64,000 bases of DNA, from assembly GCF_026151205.1 (NCBI RefSeq), contig NC_087083.1, positions 744,001-808,000 of the forward strand, read 5' to 3'. A program made the translations under genes and the position numbers. The DNA comes from Bolinopsis microptera (taxonomy: Eukaryota; Ctenophora; Tentaculata; Lobata; Bolinopsidae). A model generated the notes under the pieces. The model saw nothing but the letters and a program-made list of their open reading frames with translations. It had not been told where the DNA came from and searched no databases. Below, in pieces: positions 31,790 through 44,947 of this stretch; positions within the stretch are counted from its first letter, which is position 1, and each line of letters begins with the position of its first letter.

Positions 31790-32440
31790 AATATCATGAA
31801 TTTAAAGAAGAGGTGTTCTAGCAAAATTGTAAAGGAATTGTAAGAATGTCGCCCATAGTTTATTCTCAGAATTTAAGGGCCCGACCATACTATGACTGTT
31901 GTCACCATGAGGCATGACTGTTTTCATGGTGCGGTCAGATGTAATGACCATAGGTACATATTGTGTTTATAGCGCATGCCAACGATACGTGTCAACTCCT
32001 CAGGCACGTCGCGCACGGCTTTTCAAAAGCCCCGCCTAGCTAAAAATCCGTGCCTCACGTGACTGCAGGCACAGTCTACTCAGTACTCGTGCCAACTGTC
32101 ATGGAAAAGGTGACGTCACGATTACCTTATAAGGTCTATATTTTGCGTGATATGGACATTGGCAGCGCAGAGTGCAAACGATAGAATCATAGTACAGCTA
32201 CAGAATCGTCTGAAAAATCGATCTACGACACAAAAAGCTCCAAGGATTTATGACTTTTATTGCTGACTAACTGTTCCAAATTTTCCACATGTATTAATAG
32301 CACTTTTTGCTACTTTTGCTAACTATACCACCTTCCTTGTTTGTTCAAATATCTTCAGCTATGAACATCGTAGAAGGTTACAAATAAGTCGAGGGTTTTA
32401 TCGTATCGACGAGAAGAACTTTTTGTCCGAAAAAAAGTTC
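31790..32440. other. Intergenic DNA, CACGTG-containing
   Basis: No gene recognised. It includes CTCACGTGACTG near 32056 and the inverted pair CATACTATGACTGTTGTCACC / GACTGTTTTCATGGTGCGGTC near 31888-31935. Otherwise it is featureless. Confidence 0.4.
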
Positions 32441-32444
32441 ACGA

Positions 32445-32610
32445 CAGACAATCAATTAATTTGATAATACTAAATTAGCTAATTACTAAATACCAAAAAT
32501 TAATAAAAAAGTTTACGTATTGGCTCGAGAATTTTTCGAAAATTTGTTCACTTACACCTTTTTGAGACTTGACAAAATTTTGACAATTTTAAAATATCAT
32601 TTTTATAAAG
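32445..32610 (+). repeat. Partial copy of the ~780-bp repeat
   Basis: TTCACGACAGACAATCAATT to TTTTAAAATATCATTTTTATAAAG matches the junction part of the tandem repeats at 34145-36320 (for example 34755-34925 and 35555-35725). It is separated from the main array by 1.5 kb of unrelated sequence, which therefore looks inserted. Confidence 0.65.
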
Positions 32611-32666
32611 TTTTTTCGAAGCTCAGACCATGGTTTGGTGGCCGCACCGCATCATAAACCGAAATT

Positions 32667-32740
32667 GGACCCCTTGGAATCAAACCCCAGTCGTCCGGTG
32701 AGAAGCCAAATGTATTAAACCCACTAAACCACCCGGCCGA
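32667..32740 (-). repeat. tRNA-derived SINE-like head
   Basis: On the minus strand a tRNA-like segment reads GCCGGGTGGTTTAGTGGGTT (A box TGGTTTAGTGGG), followed about 40 bases later by CTGGGGTTTGATTCC (B box GGTTTGATTCC) and a GGGGTCCA acceptor-like end. It preserves the pol III internal promoter but the stems pair imperfectly. A SINE head or a tRNA pseudogene is likelier than a working tRNA. It lies inside the 1.5-kb block that separates copies of the ~780-bp repeat. Confidence 0.55.
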
Positions 32741-32744
32741 CGTG

Positions 32745-34145
32745 ACAGCACCACATTTAGAGCTTTTACTATTTATCCCAATGTTCAAAGTACTGTTTAC
32801 TTGATAAACAGGAAATAAACAGTTAAACATGGGAATTAAACAGGATTAAACATGAAATGACCAAAGAGAACATAACGAACTCGTTTTGAATATCTCAATC
32901 ATAGAGTTTAATTTTACTTGATCCAATTATGTCGAATAAGTAATAACTAAAATATGCCGATATTGAACGTTGAATCGAAAAAGATTGAAATGATTTAATT
33001 AAATTGATGTACACGCCGATAAAGTTATGACAGTAAGTTCGTTTCTAAAATTGGGCAAATTTTGTTTTCATGAATACCAACTAGTAATTACTAATTTTGA
33101 ACATCTCCAGTTGTGAGGATAGGTAGGAGGTTTTCATTTTATATAATCGATAAATTGGTTGCTACTTTGGAGAATAACAAATTTAATGCAATTAGCTTAA
33201 TAAATCAATCAGTACAGTGGTTGTACTTTTAATAGCAATTGCTTAGTAATCGATTAGTTAGATCTTAAAATTCCCAAAAAAAAAAGTATTTAAATATCAT
33301 TCATTGTTAACTGGCAAAAAAAAAAAAACGTTATTTTTTTTTGGGGTGGTAACGTTCAGGCCTCCCGGTTCCATAATTATAATATACTAGAAAGATTTTA
33401 CCTAAAAAATGTTACCTTGACTGATGACCACAGTAGGATCGTCAAAACACGAGGCTATAGCGTTATCGTCATGACGTTTTTAACACTCACATACAACATG
33501 ATAAAAATGAAACAACGTAATATTTTATCATTATTTATCATTTATAATGTACTCATTATTTTATACACTAGAATAAGAATAATAAAAATTATGTTTCATC
33601 ATTTATATCAGGGAAATCTTAACATATTTCTGGAAATTTTAAGTATATTTTTAAGTTCGATTTCTCCCGTTCAATTTTCGTAAGATCGTCAAACTATGCC
33701 GAATCTAGCAAGTTAAGTAAATTTTTAATGTATTAAATTGAATGGCTTTTTTAAAATAGTAAATATACTTAAAATTGTGCCTATTTTGATATTTTCAATC
33801 CCTAGCTTAGCAACCGTAAATAAAACAACGTAATAAAACAACGTTAAATAAAAAAACGTAAAACAAATCAACGTAAATAAAACCATGTAAATATAGGAGG
33901 CCCAGCTGCAGAAAATCCTGTCTATGTCGCGTAAGATCATATTTCAAGCCAAATGAATCTATAAGGAGAATTTGCGAAAACGAATTTTATGGTTAATATC
34001 AGTCTGCACCCAAGACATTTTATACTGTCCTCCAGGATCATTATTTCAATATAAAAAGCACCGCTATCATCTAATTTGATAATTGGAGAATCAAGAAATA
34101 ACAACAAACTCGGTCTTAACCTCAATATTAAGTTTGTGCAATGGC
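32745..34145. other. AT-rich DNA between repeat copies
   Basis: No gene recognised. ORFs of 71-88 codons are of AT-rich low-complexity composition. ACGTAAATAAAACAACGT-type short repeats occur at about 33815-33890. Confidence 0.4.
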
Positions 34146-36320
34146 CTACAATAATCATAATAGAGTGAAAATGAACATATATGCAACACATACAAATGCA
34201 AATTCGATAAATATCGAATTTTTATCAAAAAATAAAGTTGCGACGAATCACCTCTTTAAAATTGTTGGGCTGCAGGCTTGGCTACCCTGTTCTCATAAAT
34301 AAACCATATCCATAATCCTTCTAGAATATTCTGAAATATTTATTTTACTTTTAGTTCAGGAACGGTCTATCAAAATGAGTTTGTAACCAGTACGATTATA
34401 TTTTGTTAAATTCTAGCTTTCTCTCAGAAAGTGATCAGGCTTTCATGGGAGGTAATTAGAATTACAGCTTACATTCACATTCTCAGATTCAAATAAAAAG
34501 CATGCGAGATCACCTGGTAAAATGTGCGGAAACGGAGAACATGAAGCCAGTACGTTAAGATTCACGTGACCTCAGGCTTCATAATCACGTGAACCTCCGA
34601 CCCGATCATTGGGTTCTAGTCTTGTCACACCCCTGTTACCTGCCTAATTGAGGTGACGTACGACACCACGTTAATTCTATAAATTTCCGAGAAAGCTGCA
34701 AATTTTCACATTCCCAGCACTTAAGATCCTAAGGATTGTGCAAGAAAAATGGTTCAACGTCAGACAAACCAGATAATTGGATAATTAGCAATTAGCTTAA
34801 TTATCTAATTACAAAAATTATAAAAATGTTTACGTAATTGGCTCGAGAATTTTTCGAAAATTTTCACTAGACAATTTTTGAGACTTGACAAATATTTGAA
34901 AATTTTAAAATATAATTTTTATAAGTTATAATTATATAATAGAGTGGAAAATGAACATATATGCCAACAATAACACTGCAAATTCGATAAATAACGAATT
35001 TTTATCTAAAAATAAAGTTGCGACGAATAAAACTCATAATATATAATTGTTAGGCTGCAGGCATGGGCTAACCCCTTTTCATCATAGAATAATCCAATCT
35101 CCATAACCTTCTAGAATATTCGTGAAATATTATTTTACTTTATAGTTCTGGAACGGTCATTTCAAATGAAGTTTGTAACCAGGTCGATTATATTTGGTTA
35201 AATTTCTAGCTTTCTCTCAGAAAATGATCTGGCTTTCTAAGGGAGGTAATTAGAATTACACTTACACACTTCCCTCATATTGCAAAAAAAAAGCATGCGG
35301 AACACCTGGTAAAATGAGCGGGAAACGGAAACATGAGCTTCTGGTGAACGTTATAGTCAACGTGCCCTCAGGCTCATAATCACGTGACCATCCGTCCCGA
35401 TCATTGTTCTGTCTTGGTCACTCCCTGTTACCTTGACCTTAATTGAGTGACGTACGACACCTCCGTTAATTCTATAAATGTTCCAGAAAAGCTGCAAAAT
35501 TTTCACATTCCCAGCACTATAAGATCCTTAAGAGTTTGTGCAAAAAAAAAAAATGTTCACGTCAGACAATCAGATAATTTGATAATTACTAATTATCTAA
35601 TTATCTAATTACCAAAATTATAAAAATTTTACGTATTTGGCTCGAAATTTTTCGAAAATTTTTCACTTAGACATTTTTTGAGACTTGACAAATTTTGAAA
35701 ATTTTAAAATATAATTTTTTATAAGTTATATATATAATAGAGTGGAAAATGAACATATATGCAACAATAAAAATGCAAATTCGATAAATATCGGTAAATT
35801 TTATCTAAAAATAAAGTTGCGACGAATAACTCATTATAATTTTTAGCTGAAGGCTTGGCTACCCTGTTCTCATAGATAATCCAATATCCATAATCTTCTA
35901 GAAATATTCCTGAAATAATTTATTTTACTTTAGTTCCAGAACGGTCAACAACAATAGTTTTAACCAGGTCGATTATATTTTGTTAATTTCTACTTTCTCT
36001 CAGAAAATTAATCTGGCTTTCATGGGAGTTAATTAGTATTACACTTACATTCACATTCCAGATTCAAGTAAAAACATGCGAGACACCTGGTCAAATGAGC
36101 GAAACCGGAGAACATGAAGCTCTGTTGACGTTTAGTCACATGACCTCAGCTCTAATCACGTGACCTCCGAACCCGATCAATTGGTTTCTGTCTTGTCAGC
36201 TCGATCCTTTACCTGACCTTAATTGATGGACGTACGACACCCTCGTTAATTCTATAAATGTCTAGAAAGCTGCAATTTTTTCAAATTCCCAGCACGATAA
36301 GATTCTTAAGGAGATGTGCA
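34145..36320 (+). repeat. Three tandem copies of a ~780-bp repeat
   Basis: Anchors recur at a spacing of about 780-800 bp. AGAGTGGAAAATGAACATAT is at about 34162, 34941 and 35741, and AAAGTTGCGACGAAT is near 34230, 35015 and 35815. Copies also share CATGCGAGACACCTGG, TCACGTGACCTC, GACGTACGACACC and GGCTCGAGAATTTTTCGAAA. The third copy is truncated at about 36320. Copies differ by many small indels. No ORF is conserved, so this is a non-coding satellite-like tandem duplication. Confidence 0.85.
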
Positions 36321-36404
36321 AGATGACGATACATAAGAGGCCGCAGAATTATGAGACTACCAGGCCTTACTATATACAAGTACTGCGGCAGCTGCTATTT
36401 TAGA

Positions 36405-36508
36405 TTTCAGATTTTCAGATTTCAGATTTCAGATTTCAGATTTCAGATTTCAGATTTCAGATTTCAGATTTTATAGATTTCAAATTTCAGATTTCAGATT
36501 TCAGATTT
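36405..36508 (+). repeat. (CAGATTT)n microsatellite
   Basis: About 14 copies of CAGATTT with two interruptions (TTATAGATTT and AAATTT). No coding relevance. Confidence 0.9.
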
Positions 36509-36509
36509 C

Positions 36510-39500
36510 GAAAAAGCAAACATTTGATTTTTGTTTCGGCGACTGAATCGTCGATGCCACAATTGCAAATATTTGTTGTCCGAGTAGTGTTAAAAACTCC
36601 ATATTAACATGATTATTGATTTAATTTAGAATTGTATATAAATTAACTTTGACCACGTTAAATTGTCAATGAGAATGCACTCCAGCACTAGCGCGCGCGT
36701 CGGTTTTTTTTGATGTTAGCGCCACAAGCTAGGCAGCTGCCAGAAAAAATGCGCGCGCTTCAGTTACGGCTTTTTTGTTTTTGAGAATTGTACAAATGAC
36801 AACGTGCTACTTTAAATGATAATTAATGGAATTTCGATATTAATTTATAATTCAATATTTATTGAATTCTTCTGTGAAAATAAAAATTTGTTATTTTACT
36901 TAAATTTTATTTTACATAAATTTTAGTAAGTTAACTTAAAATTGTATTTTACTTAATGAGTACATTAAAAATTTGTTGTTTTCATATAAATTTGTTGTTT
37001 TCTTAATGTCGCGCGCGCTAAGACAACCTACGTGTACTAGAAGGGCCTCACTACACGAAAGAAAATATATGCTTAAAACATATATTTTTCGTAAAGGCCC
37101 CTTCTCGAACATGGCTTTGTGTACGATAATGTGCCTGCGCGCAACGCCACTGGCGCGCTTGTCACGTTTATATAAAGTTGTTTCGCCGTTACTACTATGG
37201 ATAAGCGCATTGCAGACTATTTTTACAAATTGAACAAGATAAACCGGACACAAAAACCATCCTGATGATTACTGAAATACGACAGAATCTGAATGACGTC
37301 ATGATGAACAAGAACACAGGAAATTAATTTTATTCTGCATATGATCGCATCAAATAAAGAAGCAAATGCAATGATGTCCGAGTTACCCCTTGCACCTTTC
37401 AAAACGAGTGGATCCAAGCGAGAGCATTTGCGGTGAACCTTTTAAAATCCTTTCTCATCATAACACTATCAAGAGTTGAAAGGTCTTACAATCATCCCGA
37501 AAAAACATTTGATTGTCTGATACCTATTTTAATGTAACACCCTGAATCGATATATCTGCGTCATGGTCCATGAGAAATTTCAAAAACCAGTTTTAGTGGT
37601 CCCAAATGCCTATTTGGGCCCTTACATCAGTAATCTTGTCAGAATGGTTTAGGTGCAGTTTCATTGCTGAACATGTCGAGTTGATTTTACTAAAATGCAA
37701 TCCCAGAGGGCACCACAAACACCAAATCTATGTTCTCGTGACCGGTCTCAGTCGCGCTAAATCACTCTACAGTCCGATTCTCAGTCGTTTCAAAACGATA
37801 ATCATCTTACAACAAATTTTAAAATCCTGCGGCACAGGATCCTGTTGTTTTCCTACCCTGCCTCACCAAACCCCTCTCTTCCTCGCCTTCTTCAGGCTTT
37901 TTCTACAATTTTTAATTAGTAGCAATATATTTCGTTTCGAATGTAGTAATGGCATTATACATTATTGGTATCGTATGTATGTTGGTTATTGATTTGCTAA
38001 CTAGGTATGTGCTATAAATTTATTTGAAGAATTTTGATGGCTCACGACGTCCTCGTCCCATGGTTTAGTTCAAGCTTAGTATATGTTCAAATCGCCTTAA
38101 CTTCGTAATGGTGAAACATCGTCAGGTTTTGCCTTGACCTTTCGGACGAGTGTTTGCCCACACGGGATCCAAAATATGATCACCATGAACATTACTTGAC
38201 ACGTGAACTTATCAAACGACTGTAATATCCATTAAATTTTCTTAGTACATCATGCAGCTGCAGAAGGCTGACGATATTGAAAAATTATCTTGATGTTGGT
38301 ACAAATTGACATAAAACAATCTAAGTAAGGGTTTCCTTCCTTAGGAATTATCTTAAAGACCTAATTGGACACCACTAAGCTGTTATTCCCGCTGCAATTA
38401 TATTATCCAATGTTGTCTTCCCTATTAATACAATAAAACATCTGATCAATACATGCTAGCACTACCAACAGCAGCCGTTCCCTTTTTTCCGACTCCACGG
38501 AGTCCCTGAGGGACTTTTGTTTACTTTTGAAAAATTTGAAAACCCGCAACCTTTCTTCTCGAAACACAAACCTACTGTAACTTCTTACATATTAAATAAT
38601 AAAAGCAAATCAGGTGAATATATACTACGAAATAGATGCTATAGACTGTTTTCCTTAATATTAATACCTATGATGTTTGAATTTGTATAATTAATTTTAA
38701 TGTGAAGCGTTACTCTTCCCCCCCGCAATTATTAAAAGTTAATTAATGACAATAATTGCCCAAATGGAACGTAGTAGATATAAATTCAATGTTGTAGAGT
38801 GATTCCAAAGTATGGTCCAACAGGGGTCCGAAAAAGCCGTACAGGCACGTGGTCCTTACCGTCACATAGTCCCAATTGGATTCACTTTACACAAAACCTG
38901 AACTTTACAATTTAGGACGACACATTGGCACAATTTATTTTTGAAACAAACAGTATAAAATAATACGTGCGTGCGCTGCCTTAGCCCTCCGCATAACAAT
39001 TTATGCGTTAAGGGCTGGAGTACGCGTGTTTACAGATTAATGAATGTTGCATTGTAAATATTAAAGTTTTGACGATATATATGATTTAATAGTAAATTTT
39101 CAAAGCTGGCTTTTGGACTTAGGTAAAATTATATTTTATTTATTTAAAAGAAAAAACCACGGATTAGTTTAAATTCACATAGTCGTATAACTATAATAAC
39201 TAACAAGTTTTTAAAATTGTTGCTATAATTGATTTAAATAAAAAAAATTTGTTGTTTTCTTGAAAATTTTTTGTTTTCTTGATAATCAAGTTAATCCTGT
39301 TTTCAAGAATGCGCGTCTTTGGCGGCCAGTTATTGACATGTAACATAAAATTGAATTTAAAATAGAAATGTGAATGTATTAAAATTTAAAACTTTCAAAA
39401 CAGGCTTCTAAAATATAGTATTATATTGATTTAAAATAAAGGATAAAATTTTAAATTTGTTTCACTAAAATTTGTTCACTATTAAGTGGTTAATATCCTA

Positions 39501-40550
39501 CATAGCAAAGAATGTTCTATATTTTAATAATCGCCTTAAAGGCCAGAGGGGGGGTAAGGGTCAAAAAATTCTACCAAAATATTATTTTCTAAATCGATTT
39601 ATTTTTGAATGACAAAAAACATTGCCGCTAATTCACCTATTTTGTAGCTGATTACTTTATTTTATAATTGAGTTAACCGGATTTTCCAAAATTGACCATA
39701 CAAACATTGAGGTTAATAAAATTGGGGTTAATATTTTATTCCACGCCATAATTTTTCGTATTTCGGTCAGCAAATGTAAACTCTAAATATTAGGTTCATA
39801 ATTTATCAGAAAAATTTAAATATCCAAACGTGATTAAAATGAGGTTAACCTCGTCTTTTAGATATACGAAATAGTCTATGATAGAGTACCATTTTCATCG
39901 TAAGTTTTAACGGTATAACACATTTCTAATAGAATGAGCGTGTCGAGTGACTTCTTTCTCTTGGGAAAATGAAAAAAATGATGTTAACCATCACTTTGGT
40001 ACCGTAGGAGTAATACATACGATTCTTACTTATGTTATGTACCACAATATCGAAAGAGGTATCTATTGGTAGCACAATCCTACAACTATAATCACGTGAC
40101 AAAGTGATTTGAACTGATACCATATTTTTAGAGAAGATTTTAACCCGTAAATGGCTAAAAATGAGGTTAACCTCATCATTTTTTGAATACTGACCCATCA
40201 ATTACATTTAACCTCAAAAAACTTAAACGTTAAACTGTGCAAATGTTTACGACATATATATAACATATTGATAAACCAATCCCACTATATATTTTCGAAA
40301 GCCGAGGTCAACAACCAAATTATAAGCAGTTAGTTTTACAGGAAATCTTTGTTAACCTCAATTTTTACAATACAAAAGGGGGACATTAACTACTGAAAGT
40401 GCTAAAATCATTTAGGGACGGCTAAACAGGTCGGATCAAGCAAGACGTTATTAATGTATACAAATCCTAACTAACAACTGGATACATTCAAGTGAATATT
40501 TCAAAATTGAAAATCAATAAATTGCATCTATCTCAAACACATTTTGGACT
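36510..40550. other. Long AT-rich region without recognised gene
   Basis: ORFs up to 128 codons (for example 37606-37992) carry no recognisable motif. A 105-codon minus ORF and an 86-codon plus ORF overlap around 36936-37253. Between 39690 and 40380 the motif GAGGTTAACCTC and parts of it recur about eight times (for example near 39843 and 40160), giving many small inverted repeats of unknown origin. Confidence 0.4.
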
Positions 40551-40556
40551 TTCAGT

Positions 40557-40827
40557 TTTCCTTAGTTGAGAAAACCACCACTCCTGATATGAGATTTGTT
40601 ACAGTGGTTCCTTGGACAACAATCTAGCTATTAGATGCTTGTCGATTTTTTTATTGACCTCGTTTCTCGAATTATGAGGTAACCAGCTAAATTTCCGAAT
40701 TTTTGACTGTTAACCTCATAATTCGAGAACTGAGTCAACTAAAAATCGCTCATCATAAATAGGATAATTGTCCAAGGAACCAGACCAAACCCCAAGATCA
40801 GATTGGCCGTTTTCTCAACTAAGGAAT
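40557..40827. mobile_element. Small foldback / MITE-like inverted repeat
   Basis: The left half begins CCTTAGTTGAGAAAAC, then TTCCTTGGACAAC, then CTCGAATTATGAGGTAAC. The right half carries the reverse complements in order (GTTAACCTCATAATTCGAGA, GTCCAAGGAACC, GTTTTCTCAACTAAGG). The whole 271-bp segment can fold into a long hairpin with its centre near 40692. No ORF. Flanking duplication was not identified. Confidence 0.65.
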
Positions 40828-40829
40828 CG

Positions 40830-42600
40830 AAATTCAAAAAATTTACCGCGTTTAAATTCCCTTTAACAGTAATTACAGTAAACCTCAAATTGAGCGCGCG
40901 ATATCTTCAGAAGCGCAAGTCAATTTGAATCCTTTTTTTTTCTTTTGCTCGTCTCCAGTAGCTATTACAAATATGCAAAAACTACAAAATCCATTTACCC
41001 CCCCCCCTTCTGGCCTTATAAGACTGATGCCTAAAATAATAATTCGTGTTCTTAGAATGTGTTTCTCAGACTTTTTAACTCGAGACTTAGATCCTGTAAT
41101 GGAACTTCTAACCAGACTGGCTTCATCTCAACATGAGAGGAGTAGGTTATAGTCCACTTGCTTAAGTTTTGTTGTAAACGAACACAGTTATTTTTTGACA
41201 GGTTTGTAAATAAATTTTCTGAATTTAAAATCTTTGATCTTTTCTTTCATTTAATATTTTGATTAAGACGTTGCGCCCTAAAATTAAAACTCAAACAAAT
41301 CTCTGATTTATCTTTTTCTCAATTTTATGCCTCCTATTCATACTTCGTCACTGCCATTTTCCCATATGTTAGACAATGATCGTTTTTAGACTTCGAATAG
41401 GTCCTTTTTTGCATGCAAAAGCCTCGTACACTAGTCAAGAAATGCACATATACATATCAACACACGTTTATTTACCTAACACAATTTACACATCAAGTCC
41501 CCTACACTCCACACATCAACCCACACTCTCATAATCATATTTTTCTCTTTCTATTGCACCTTCATCATGACTTACCTCATCCCTATCTTCTCATCCACAA
41601 CAAGTCCAAGGAACACCGTATTCCCCCTAGATTCTAATATTCATTCCTCTCTACTCCTTGACAGCCCACGTTATCTTATACCATTTCTTGCTTGCTCCAT
41701 ATCAAACATTTTCTTTGTAATTATCTTCCTCAGGTTATAAGAAAAAAGTTCTCTCCCTGGTAAGATTAAAGAGTCAAGTAGCCCGCCGCCACAGGCGTCT
41801 AATATCTTTATTCATTCTTTGGTTTTCCTCTTCTCTCTTAACTTTCCTTTGATAACTCTTGTTAATCCTTCTATGCTAATCCAGCCCAACTCCCTATCTG
41901 TCACTCTACGCAAAATGTCCAAGGTCTTATTCCTTTCAGTATCCTAAGCTCCTCCCATCCCCTTCTTGATGGTAATAAGAGATTCCGAATCAGTCCTTGC
42001 TAACATAGAGCAGCCTGTTTAATAACTTTCAGCACTACTATATAACAAATATTTGAGGATGTACCCATGAAAGCACAATTACAACCATGAATCTCTAAAC
42101 ACGTTGGCAATGGGGTAGCCTGTGTGGAACCTGCAGGTGTGAAACATAGACTTGCTGATGGCCCTGGCTTGAGAGTTTAATAACTTTTTGTGCTGTTGTT
42201 ATGTAAAACACACCTTCACTCATCCTCACAGTCAACCACAGTCACCCACACCTGATGCTCACAGCATAAGTTTATTCATGGTGCACCCTCCGGCCATCAT
42301 TAAAATATATGGTTAAAGTAAGGCAATTTATCTTAACTGTTCTTATTGAAATATACCCAATTAGATATTGAATAAGTAACACTCTTTCGCTTTGCTATTT
42401 GTGCTTGCCAGCCCCCCTCACTTTCCACAACATCCTCCATACCATCCCCTCACAACAATCAACCCATACCATCTCACTTCAAATCATTCCTTCCTACGTT
42501 GGTATGTCCATGTGTTCAGTCTATGGATTCTTATTATAAATTATTTCCTATATATCTATAATATCTCACATTCTTATTCACGTTGCTCATTATTAACTCT
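40830..42600. other. Unassigned DNA
   Basis: No gene recognised. ORFs of 74-78 codons (40925-41152, 41413-41637, 42392-42628) are pyrimidine-rich low-complexity frames. Confidence 0.4.
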
Positions 42601-43990
42601 ATACTACTCTTCTCTCTCCCAGGCCTGAGGCCTGTCTGACCGGACACCACCGGAACGGGCCACCGCTGCCCCCGCCTCTACTGATAATGGGTTAATAGCA
42701 AACAGAAACACAACAAGAAGAAGCTCAGCCTGAATAGACCGAAGTTCAAGACGCCAAAATCCGAGTCCAATGGACGCAAAATCCCAGGATAGCACCATCA
42801 CGGAGCATCCAGAGTGAAGTGACCGAAGAAGTTAGACTCAACATTAGCTACCACACCGACAAGTCAAGAACCGAGCCTTTGCAAGTATCCCTCTCAACCG
42901 CAACGGGAGTATCCCAGGAATATCACACTACAACCCCCTTCTCAAGACAGAAAGCAGAGACTCAGCCTCAGACAGCAACAGTGCATCACCGAAACCAAGC
43001 CCAAAAGACAATGCCCCTGCAAGGCAACTTTCAGGCTGAAGTCTTGGCTCCCTTGACATGTTCGCGCTGTTTACCAAGTCCTGGCATTCTGCTTGTCAAC
43101 CTAAGGCAGTGAACTAGCTGGCCAGAAAGCCATTGATGAAATACTTCAGAGATGGGAATGCCCTTGGTGCTACCATGCCCTCATCCCTGCCCAATACACA
43201 GTAATCTGCAAACTTGCATTAAAACTGGAGTCTTTATCAAAGCAAATCAGGTGTCAGCATCATTATTGAATCTCTTGACGGCATGCTTAAGCAAGATTTG
43301 CAGAATCACCCAACCAACCAAGCAATCTGAGTGAATAGTATCCAAACAACTCAGCTCCCTGTCAGATCAAGGAAAGTCCATCAGATCCCTCAGCACACGC
43401 CCCGACCACCCTCTGAAATGCCTCCTACACTTATGGCAGCAGCATCAACCAAGAGCACTCCTTCATTCAAGGATTGAAGTAAAGGATACCCCCCTTACTC
43501 ATAATTTTAAATGCATAATGGGATAAAGGAAAGTTCTTACTCCCTATGAAGAGATACTCACAACTTTCTCAAAGCTAGAGTTACACTAAGAAGGTAAGAG
43601 CATGCCACAATCCAGTATGGCAACATACCTCTACATGGGTGCTAAATCGAAACCAAGCCCATGCCCCCCCGAATGGCAACATCCTGAAACGTCTTAACAC
43701 GAATTCACCTCCACACACCCCCAGACAACCGTTTCCAACTATGACCTAAACTCCTGCCTGGTTAACAGGTATGGCAGATGAATGAACACTTCCTGAACAT
43801 TCAGACACGAGGGAGACATTAATTCGGGTGTCATCGATATTCACCAGTTTTCCTTAACTCATGTCGAACACTTAGCGTTTCGTGAAACTCATACAGATAA
43901 GATTACGGAGATTAAAAATGTCAGGGTAAAGCATGTACCATATGACCAAAAGCAATCAGGAGTTTTTTACACACTCAATCAAGCCTGAAA
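42600..43990 (+). pseudogene. Possible decayed LINE ORF1 region
   Basis: Composition changes here to C/A-rich sequence with Pro/Gln/Ser-rich open stretches (42819-43112). They are followed by an interrupted frame with LAGQKAIDEILQRWECPWCY and QYTVICKLALKLESL at about 43105-43220. It lies directly upstream of, and on the same strand as, a decayed LINE pol, so it may be the ORF1 part of that element. No zinc knuckle is clear, so the assignment rests mainly on position. Confidence 0.35.
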
Positions 43991-44947
43991 CGGTCTGATG
44001 AAGTAGGAATGCGATATAGGTCCCCAACCTTCGCTCAATCCACTTCAATTTTTAACTCCACAGTGCTTTGGAGATTTCAAACTTTGGACAAATCTAACTT
44101 TGTACAGGTCTGGAAAGAGGGACAAGCCACCCCTGGATTCGCCTCTGGCAGCTTACGGTGAGAGATCGATCCCTTTCTTGTTAGTTTACAGAACGTTGTC
44201 ATCATGGAAGGAACCAACAATTAAAATAGATGAACGATGAAGAGAGTTGTATACCAAGTATCAGAACAAAATCGCTCAGATTAGGAAGATACAACCCAAC
44301 GTTGTAAACTGAAATCTGTCCTGAGCTGCCAACAAGGTCGCATAAGATCAATCGAAAAGTTAATGTTTTTTTAACCAGTATTTGTTAACAACGATCTCAG
44401 TCAATCAATCTTAACGTTCTAATTGTTGATAGCTTTTTGACATTTCTAGATAAAACCCAACCTGCTTAAGAACAGTCCTCAAATCCTGATGTGAATTGAT
44501 AATCTCATATTAATGCAATGGGCGTTTGGTGCAACAGTCAAGTTAATTAAGAACGTATTTTTACATCCAAGGATCATAACAATTAGTTATAGATTGTACA
44601 GCAACACACTAAGAGGAGGACCGCCAGATTGCAGTCTGATATAAATGTGAGTAAGATTAACTCAACTAAAGTGAAATGCGATGCTTAGCAAAAACATTAA
44701 TATGGCCAAAGATTTCTTGTGTGCCAAAGTTGCCAAAATATTATCCACAAAATTTGTTTCAAAACAATCTGAATTCAAGCTGACTTAATTCCATACCATT
44801 TCTCTGTACTACTTCTCTGTAAAGTTTGCTCACAAAGAGAAAACTTAGATTTACAACCCCTTTAAGGACCTTGTGTACCACAAATGAGACTCTTCAGGAT
44901 AAGCGAGAATGACAAATTTTTTTACCTCCGAAAATTGGTGCTGAGCT

